From NCBI GenBank assembly GCA_964435965.1, contig CAYTBB010000006.1:1-35962 (forward strand): a stretch of DNA of 35,962 nt, given 5' to 3'. This stretch comes from 20-14-all-45-10 sp964435965 (lineage in GTDB: Bacteria; Chloroflexota; Dehalococcoidia; GIF9; AB-539-J10). The notes under the pieces were generated by a model. It was not told where the DNA came from and did not search any database. It was given only the letters and a program-made list of their open reading frames with translations. A program made the position numbers and the translations under genes. Shown one piece after another: positions 31,754-35,962 of the stretch (its first letter is position 1; each line of letters begins with the position of its first letter).

Positions 31754-32680
31754 TCACCTTGCAGTTTGCCACAACTTTTCCGCTAAATCTTCGATATAAG
31801 CCTTGTTTTCGAGTTTTAGTCTCCACTTTTGTGGAATGGCCTCTATGCCCAGGTAGGCTCCTGAGATAGCCCCAGCCATGGGAGCTATGGTATCAGTATC
31901 GCCGCCCAAGCTTATGGCATAAATCACTGAATCCTTATAGAATTTCGGCTGCTTTAGGAAGCAATAGATAGCAGTTGGCACTGAGTTTAACGCCTCTATA
32001 CCATTTCCTAGCACAGCAACCACTCTTCCCCTATCTTGCTCGCCCAGTAGCTCTTTCGTGTTGGCTATCTTTTCCTTATATAACTGGTTTTGGGCAAAGT
32101 TATGGAGTTTTAGAAGAAAAGCTTCCCGATCAATCTCTTCATCCGGGAAAGTATTCAGGGCTAAGGCTACAGCATAAGCTTGGAGGGCTGCTCCTTCCTT
32201 GTCTAATTCGTGAGAATGGGTAATAGAACTTGATTTGTAACCAATCTCCCTCAGCTTGGCTGGGTTATTAGAATATATGAGCCCTATTGGCGTCACTCTC
32301 ATCGCTGACCCGTTTCCGAATGAGCCACCTCTATAAATTTTGCTTGCGGCACTATCCCATGGCTCACCACTCTTTATCATCCTGAAAATCTTAGGAGGCC
32401 CTGGTCCATAGCCAAGCCATGGCTCAGTTTCATAGTTTTTGATAAAAGTTTGGGCCATGTGCTCTCTATCAAAGCCTCTGCTTTGTATCAGCGATTCCAC
32501 CACACCGATTGTCATGTGAGTGTCATCGGTATAAGCTAGATCTTCCGCCCTCTCAGCTAAGGACGCAATATCTTCTTTTTCAGCTATCCTGCTTCCCTCT
32601 CGCCAAGCGCCAAGCCCATCACCTATGGCTGCTCCTATCAGGCATCCCAAGAATTTCGATTTTAGTTTTCCTTTATGCAT
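31754..32680 (-). CDS. ADP-ribosylglycohydrolase-family protein
   Basis: A 308-residue protein of the ARH/DraG family, which removes ADP-ribose from proteins or small molecules with two Mg2+ ions. Metal motifs are GAAIGDGLGA (16-25), TDDTHMT (51-57), GNGSAMRV (122-129) and GGDTDTIAPMAGAI (259-272). All expected metal aspartates appear present. No ADP-ribosyltransferase or dinitrogenase gene lies nearby, so the target is unknown. The C-terminal stop is near the end of the convergent GTPase gene. Confidence 0.92.
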   Translation of the reverse strand: MHKGKLKSKFLGCLIGAAIGDGLGAWREGSRIAEKEDIASLAERAEDLAYTDDTHMTIGVVESLIQSRGFDREHMAQTFIKNYETEPWLGYGPGPPKIFRMIKSGEPWDSAASKIYRGGSFGNGSAMRVTPIGLIYSNNPAKLREIGYKSSSITHSHELDKEGAALQAYAVALALNTFPDEEIDREAFLLKLHNFAQNQLYKEKIANTKELLGEQDRGRVVAVLGNGIEALNSVPTAIYCFLKQPKFYKDSVIYAISLGGDTDTIAPMAGAISGAYLGIEAIPQKWRLKLENKAYIEDLAEKLWQTAR

Positions 32681-32790
32681 CTTCCTAACTCATAGTGTTC
32701 CGCATAATATCTTATAAAATCCCTCTCATGTAATGAATTTTTTCTTGCTTACAAGAGAGGGTAGGTGAGGGTAAACTCCCCCTCCCTCTA

Positions 32791-32815
32791 TCTCCCTCCC
32801 CTAGCGGGAGGGAGA
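32791..32815. repeat. Perfect GC hairpin, 10-bp stem
   Basis: TCTCCCTCCC (32791-32800) and GGGAGGGAGA (32806-32815) enclose a CTAGC loop. It lies between two divergent genes, so it is not an ordinary terminator for either. Similar cores are at 13868-13886 and 25864-25895, which suggests a small dispersed hairpin family. The rest of 32681-32960 shows no gene. Confidence 0.55.
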
Positions 32816-32970
32816 ACCACAAGGAGGTTTTGCCGTTAAAGCTCTAGTTTCTGCATCGGGCAAGCTTGATTAATTTGCAAATTTTACCATTAATATATAT
32901 ACTTACTGTAGTGGTTATAAGTGCAGGTTACCGATTCTCTGGAAAAAATTCCTTTAGTTCCATTTACAGA

Positions 32971-33025
32971 CGTTGGATGACCGAGACTCTAGCCAAATAT
33001 TATTAAGAAAGGAGGTCATCCAATG
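32971..33025 (+). promoter_or_regulatory. mRNA leader hairpin covering ribosome site and start codon
   Basis: CGTTGGATGACC (32971-32982) pairs with GGTCATCCAATG (33014-33025): 12 bp with a single G-U. The 3' arm contains the last GG of the AAAGGAGGT Shine-Dalgarno (33008-33016) and the whole ATG of the zinc-ribbon gene. The loop is 31 bases. The hairpin is nested between two direct copies of ATTTACAGAC (32962-32971 and 33028-33037). This could gate translation by temperature, protein or transcript. Confidence 0.6.
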
Positions 33026-33328
33026 GGATTTACAGACAAAATGCTCCAATGTTCTGACTGTGGCGCCACATTTACCTTTACTGCTGAAGAGCAGGAGTTC
33101 TATGCTGCTAAGGGATATACTAATGAGCCCAAGCGTTGCTCTGCCTGCCGTGAGGCAAGGAGAAACCAGCGCGGAAGCTTTGGTGGCGATAGACTGAGGC
33201 GGCAAATGTATCCGGCAGTATGCGCTGAGTGTGGTAAGGAATGTGAGGTACCCTTCGAGCCTCGAGAAGGCAGGCCGGTATATTGTAGTGAGTGTTACAA
33301 CAAAGTTAAATTGGGCAGTCGGCAATAG
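33023..33328 (+). CDS. Small zinc-ribbon protein with four CxxC pairs
   Basis: A 101-residue protein with CxxC pairs at C10/C13, C39/C42, C67/C70 and C88/C91, enough for two zinc ribbons, joined by a basic linker (REARRNQRGSFGGDRLRRQ). It matches the zf-trcl and CxxC-x-CxxC small proteins common in Dehalococcoidia. Nucleic-acid or ribosome binding is likely from the basic linker. The Shine-Dalgarno AAAGGAGGT (33008-33016) is a full-length match to the 16S end but is predicted to sit in a hairpin. The RRM gene lies 188 bases downstream. Confidence 0.88.
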   Translation: MGFTDKMLQCSDCGATFTFTAEEQEFYAAKGYTNEPKRCSACREARRNQRGSFGGDRLRRQMYPAVCAECGKECEVPFEPREGRPVYCSECYNKVKLGSRQ

Positions 33329-33349
33329 TCTAATTGTAACTGGATTCAA

Positions 33350-33375
33350 AGGGGCTGGAACTGAGCCCAGCCCCT
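33350..33375. terminator. GC hairpin after the zinc-ribbon gene
   Basis: AGGGGCTGG (33350-33358) pairs with CCAGCCCCT (33367-33375), a 9-bp stem with an 8-base loop, 21 bases beyond the stop. No T run follows, so it may stabilise the mRNA end more than stop transcription. Confidence 0.45.
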
Positions 33376-33412
33376 GAAGGTTCAGAAGTGGAAAGATTCA
33401 GCGTATTTTAAC

Positions 33413-33483
33413 CCCTCGCCTAGCCTCTCGCTTGAAGGAAGGTGAGGCTAGGCCTGAGCAAAGCGAAGGAGCTAAGGCGAGGG
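33413..33483 (+). promoter_or_regulatory. Structured leader of the RRM gene
   Basis: CCCTCGCC (33413-33420) pairs with GGCGAGGG (33476-33483), and GCCTAGCCTC (33418-33427) pairs with GAGGCTAGGC (33444-33453). The two stems share GCC at 33418-33420, so they stack or compete for three bases. The structure ends just before the RRM gene's ribosome site. It may be a regulatory leader or a REP-like repeat. Confidence 0.45.
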
Positions 33484-33516
33484 TGATAAAATAAAAATGC
33501 AAAGGGAGGTAGTATT

Positions 33517-33813
33517 ATGAATATATATGTAGGTAATTTGTCACCCGAGGTTACTGAAGAGGAGTTACGCCAGGCATTTGAGGCTTTTGGGCAAGTTACA
33601 TCGGCAAACATTATCAAAGATAGGTATACTGGCCAACCCAGGGGATTTGGATTTGTTGAGATGCCAGTAGATACCGAGGCTCAGGCAGCGATTGATGGCC
33701 TCAGCGAGACACCATTAAGGGAGCAGAATCTTACTGTTAGCAAGGCGCGCCCTCGCCCTGAAAGCAGAGGCGGCGGTGGGTTTTATGGTGGAGGCGGGCG
33801 CCGAAGATATTGA
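33517..33813 (+). CDS. RRM-domain RNA-binding protein with glycine-rich tail
   Basis: A 98-residue protein with a single RNA recognition motif: RNP2 IYVGNL (3-8), RNP1 RGFGFVEM (42-49). The C-terminal tail is Gly/Arg/Tyr-rich (SRGGGGFYGGGGRRRY), like cyanobacterial and Dehalococcoidia cold-inducible Rbp proteins. Start ATG 33517 has AAAGGGAGGT ten bases upstream. It probably binds single-stranded RNA as a chaperone. The long GC-rich leader suggests post-transcriptional control. Confidence 0.93.
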   Translation: MNIYVGNLSPEVTEEELRQAFEAFGQVTSANIIKDRYTGQPRGFGFVEMPVDTEAQAAIDGLSETPLREQNLTVSKARPRPESRGGGGFYGGGGRRRY

Positions 33814-33832
33814 GTCTTGTTTATTCGGCAAG

Positions 33833-34729
33833 CTAGCCTAATATCCTACGGATTACAGTCTTGGCAATAGTGGTCTGGAATTCCAGGCTGAGGAAAGGAA
33901 TTTTGTTTTTCTCCGCTGCCTCAGTAGCAAGGGTTTGTGCTATTTTGTCTAGGTTACCTGTTTTTTGGTATTGCTCCATAAGGTAGTTCTTAAACCTTTC
34001 CGTCTGTTCTAGGCCTTGCTGTAGGATACTTTTTGCTTGGTCAGCGATAAAGACACCATGATGGTCAAAGGCACATATCTCTACCTCATAAGCCGCCAGC
34101 TTCCTTAGCGATTCCATATATAGAGAAAAGTCATATTGGGCTGAAGGATAAGAAAGCTCGCTTCCGTCATCTATGGGAAATGGGGCTGAATCTGAAGGGA
34201 ACATAGCTTCTAAGGCGGGAATATAGAGCGCAATGGAGCACCTGGTGTGACCAGGGGCCTCTATGAAATGGGCCTCGATTCCATCACCAAGGTTTATGAT
34301 ATCGCCTTCTGCCGCTACTTGGTCAACCTGAATTCCATCAAATTGCAAATTCAATCTTTCGTACTCATTTTCGAGGCCTAGTTTTTCGATCATTTCTTTA
34401 TTGATAGTGGCAATGAAATCCAAGGCTTTTTCCTTGGAGAAGACTTGCTGGCAGTATTCTGAGGCAACTATCTGCACCCAAGGAAATTTCCTCTTCAAAT
34501 AGGGCACAGCGCCACAATGGTCGAAGTGGGAATGAGGAATGACTAAATACTTAATCCTGCTGAGGTCGAAATCCATCCCTGCGAATTGTCTCTCCAGGGA
34601 AGGGGCTATATAGCTCATTCCCCCTCCGATAATCATAGCCTTTCCGCCTTTAAGCAGATACAAGCAGGTTTTGCGTGTTCCCAGGAAATCTAGGCTATCG
34701 GTGATTTTGCCAGGCTCTCGAATCCACAT
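33833..34729 (-). CDS. Metallo-beta-lactamase-fold hydrolase
   Basis: A 298-residue MBL-fold protein from the chosen ATG, with HSHFDH at 66-71, EAPGHTRCSIALY for the next metal His and FDHHGVF towards the end. The C-terminal 80 residues are helical and may bind substrate. ATG 34729 is preferred to the first start at 34774 because GAGGAA lies upstream at proper spacing and the family begins close to MW-R-PG. The reaction is unknown; it is not close to the other MBL protein of this window. Confidence 0.87.
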   Translation of the reverse strand: MWIREPGKITDSLDFLGTRKTCLYLLKGGKAMIIGGGMSYIAPSLERQFAGMDFDLSRIKYLVIPHSHFDHCGAVPYLKRKFPWVQIVASEYCQQVFSKEKALDFIATINKEMIEKLGLENEYERLNLQFDGIQVDQVAAEGDIINLGDGIEAHFIEAPGHTRCSIALYIPALEAMFPSDSAPFPIDDGSELSYPSAQYDFSLYMESLRKLAAYEVEICAFDHHGVFIADQAKSILQQGLEQTERFKNYLMEQYQKTGNLDKIAQTLATEAAEKNKIPFLSLEFQTTIAKTVIRRILG

Positions 34730-34828
34730 AGTAAATTCCTCGTGACATTGCCAACCTACAACATGTCTCTCCAAACATTGATTTTAGCATGTGACAGGGA
34801 AGTTACATAAGGATGATACATAATAGCC

Positions 34829-34857
34829 TTCTATTTGAGGTTGGTTTGATATATTAT
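34829..34857 (+). promoter_or_regulatory. Shared 14-nt element plus -10 box, first copy
   Basis: TTCTATTTGAGGTT (34829-34842) is followed after nine bases by TATTAT (34852-34857). The same 14 bases occur at 35267-35280, again nine bases before a TATAAT. The element sits 53 bases before the GYD gene start. Confidence 0.5.
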
Positions 34858-34894
34858 GATTAGGGCTGAGGCACAGCCGAAAGGAGATGCATTG

Positions 34895-35194
34895 ATGGCT
34901 ATGTATGTAACACTGGTTAAGTTCACAGCTGAGGGACTAAAAAGTATAGCTGACTTCGGCAAAGAGTGGGATGAAGGAGCGAAGAGAGTTGCCCAGATGG
35001 GAATCAAGACAATTGGCGCTTACGGTCTTCTGGGACCCTATGACATGATGTTCATATACGAAGCCCCCGATGAGAAAGCTGCTGCAAGTGTCCCCTTGTC
35101 CTTTTTGTCCCGAAAAGGCGGGGCGCAGACAGAGACCTGGACGGCTATCCCGATGGAGGAGTTTGTAAAGCTCACAGGGAGGCTCAAGGGCTGA
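34895..35194 (+). CDS. GYD-domain protein
   Basis: A 99-residue protein of the GYD family (alpha-beta ferredoxin-like fold, function unknown). It begins MAMYVTLVKFTAEGLKSIAD and carries the signature as LLGPYDMMFIYEAPDEKAA, where GYD reads PYD. ATG 34895 is chosen since AAGGAG (34881-34886) lies eight bases before it; the upstream ATG at 34856 has no site. Single gene with its own promoter-like element. Confidence 0.88.
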   Translation: MAMYVTLVKFTAEGLKSIADFGKEWDEGAKRVAQMGIKTIGAYGLLGPYDMMFIYEAPDEKAAASVPLSFLSRKGGAQTETWTAIPMEEFVKLTGRLKG

Positions 35195-35242
35195 ACCTCA
35201 TTATCTTAGTTTGGCTGTGCCTCACCTCAGCACTTTCGGGGT

Positions 35243-35262
35243 TCATAGACTGGCTTCTATGA
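35243..35262. other. Inverted repeat after the GYD gene
   Basis: TCATAGA (35243-35249) and TCTATGA (35256-35262) form a perfect 7-bp repeat with a CTGGCT centre. It lies immediately before the 14-nt element of the next promoter, so it could be an operator or a weak end hairpin for the GYD transcript. Confidence 0.35.
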
Positions 35263-35266
35263 TGTG

Positions 35267-35295
35267 TTCTATTTGAGGTTCATCAAGGGTATAAT
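35267..35295 (+). promoter_or_regulatory. Shared 14-nt element plus -10 box, second copy
   Basis: TTCTATTTGAGGTT (35267-35280), nine bases, then a perfect TATAAT (35290-35295). The start point would be near 35302, about 28 bases before the lipoprotein ATG. The identity and spacing match the copy at 34829. Confidence 0.55.
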
Positions 35296-35329
35296 TGAAT
35301 AAGGGAAAGGTATAACGTAAGGCGGAGGA

Positions 35330-35962
35330 ATGAGCAGAAACAAATATTTCGTCCTTCTAGTCTTGGGGCTAGTCCTTATGCTAGTTGCCTCGTTTGTGGC
35401 ATGCTCTCGGGCACCGGCTACTACTGAAAGTCCGCCACAATCTCTGCCTGAGCCAGAGGAGCCCAAGGAACAGCCAATATACATCAGTTCCCTAGCTTAT
35501 GAACTCAAGCATCAAATACTGCTGGGGGATTTAGTAGCTTTCCTTGAGAGATACCCAGTCAATCGAGAGGGAATACACGAATTGTCTTTCTGGGCGGCTG
35601 GAAGCTGGCGTTTGGTCTCAAAAATGCCAGCCGACAACGTTGACCAGGCGAAGATGCACATTGAGAATGCCGATTCATTACTGACTAAAGGCAAGTTGCC
35701 TGCTGAGGTTGAATCAAGGCCTCTTAATAAGAATGAGGTAGCTGAAGAACTTGAGGAGGCCAAATCCCTGCTGATGGAACAGCGGTCTTTCAGCTCAACT
35801 TGGGAGGAAGAGTTACTTGATTGGGTTAAACAATCCGGCGACCCTGACATAGACAATGAGCGGACTATTGGGGAAGTTATAGAGACGTATGATGATTATC
35901 ATCAAAGGCTGTCCAAGATAATCAGCACACTCAACCGCATCTTATCCGAGCTACCCAAAGCG
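35330..35962 (+). CDS. Lipoprotein of unknown function, cut by window end
   Basis: An open frame of 211 codons runs off the right edge without a stop. It starts at ATG 35330 with GGCGGAGG just upstream. The product has a lipoprotein signal peptide (helix about 6-21, lipobox SFVAC, C25), a Pro/Glu-rich linker (about 29-48) and then an acidic helical domain with no motif I recognise, for instance AEELEEAKSLL. The reading frame lies opposite minus-strand shadow frames and is supported by its signal peptide and ribosome site. Confidence 0.8.
   Translation, partial: MSRNKYFVLLVLGLVLMLVASFVACSRAPATTESPPQSLPEPEEPKEQPIYISSLAYELKHQILLGDLVAFLERYPVNREGIHELSFWAAGSWRLVSKMPADNVDQAKMHIENADSLLTKGKLPAEVESRPLNKNEVAEELEEAKSLLMEQRSFSSTWEEELLDWVKQSGDPDIDNERTIGEVIETYDDYHQRLSKIISTLNRILSELPKA

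Overview
The window is bacterial chromosome, and most features point to the Chloroflexi class Dehalococcoidia. The 3' end of a 16S rRNA gene is followed directly by ribonuclease Y, with no 23S, 5S or spacer tRNA, the unlinked rRNA layout I know from Dehalococcoides-like genomes. GC content is moderate, many starts are GTG or TTG, and clade-typical small proteins occur (a four-CxxC zinc-ribbon protein, a glycine-tailed RRM protein, a short winged-helix regulator). Genus and species cannot be fixed from what I can see.

Layout. 1-6000 is core: 16S end, rny, a YmdB-type phosphodiesterase with an apparent CTG start, then a minus-strand prfA-prmC-cobB operon with its own promoter. 6000-16000 is accessory and partly decayed: a DUF89 phosphatase gene, an IS3-family transposase remnant, and a tight five-gene minus-strand operon in which every gene overlaps the next (KamA-type lysine 2,3-aminomutase, two different D-Ala-D-Ala-ligase-like ATP-grasp enzymes, a GNAT acetyltransferase, a MarC membrane protein). 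A divergent winged-helix regulator, two broken DUF89 copies around a nitroreductase, and a pair of unrecognised genes (four-helix membrane protein plus PAPS-reductase-like SGGKDS protein) follow. 16000-20100 holds a macro-domain/RNase HIII pair and, divergently, an iron-uptake operon (DtxR-type regulator, feoA, feoB) with a consensus promoter and a palindromic operator. 20100-26000 holds a methyltransferase remnant, a Kef/CPA2-type antiporter, an iron-type alcohol dehydrogenase, five minus-strand tRNAs (Phe, Gly, Leu, Gln, Asn), lepB-pyrE, a SIMPL lipoprotein and tRNA-Lys. 26000-35962 is a mixed set: a coiled-coil transglutaminase-like protein, YggS, two metallo-beta-lactamase-fold proteins, two lipoproteins, a VTT-domain membrane protein, a radical SAM protein, a TGS GTPase, an ADP-ribosylglycohydrolase, the zinc-ribbon and RRM genes with structured leaders, and a GYD-domain protein.

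Best candidate for an undescribed system: the 7343-11839 operon. Its aminomutase aligns without gaps to my recollection of the clostridial lysine 2,3-aminomutase core and keeps both aspartates that bind the lysine side chain, so beta-lysine is the likely product. Two ATP-grasp ligases, an acetyltransferase and a MarC-type membrane protein encoded with it suggest that a beta-lysine-containing small peptide or acylated amino acid is made and moved across the membrane. That pathway is inference. Other points of note are a signal peptidase I with cysteine in place of the nucleophilic serine, a 12-bp hairpin that would bury the ribosome site of the zinc-ribbon gene, two apparent non-AUG starts (CTG, ACG), and a shared 14-nt element at fixed distance from two -10 boxes near the right end.
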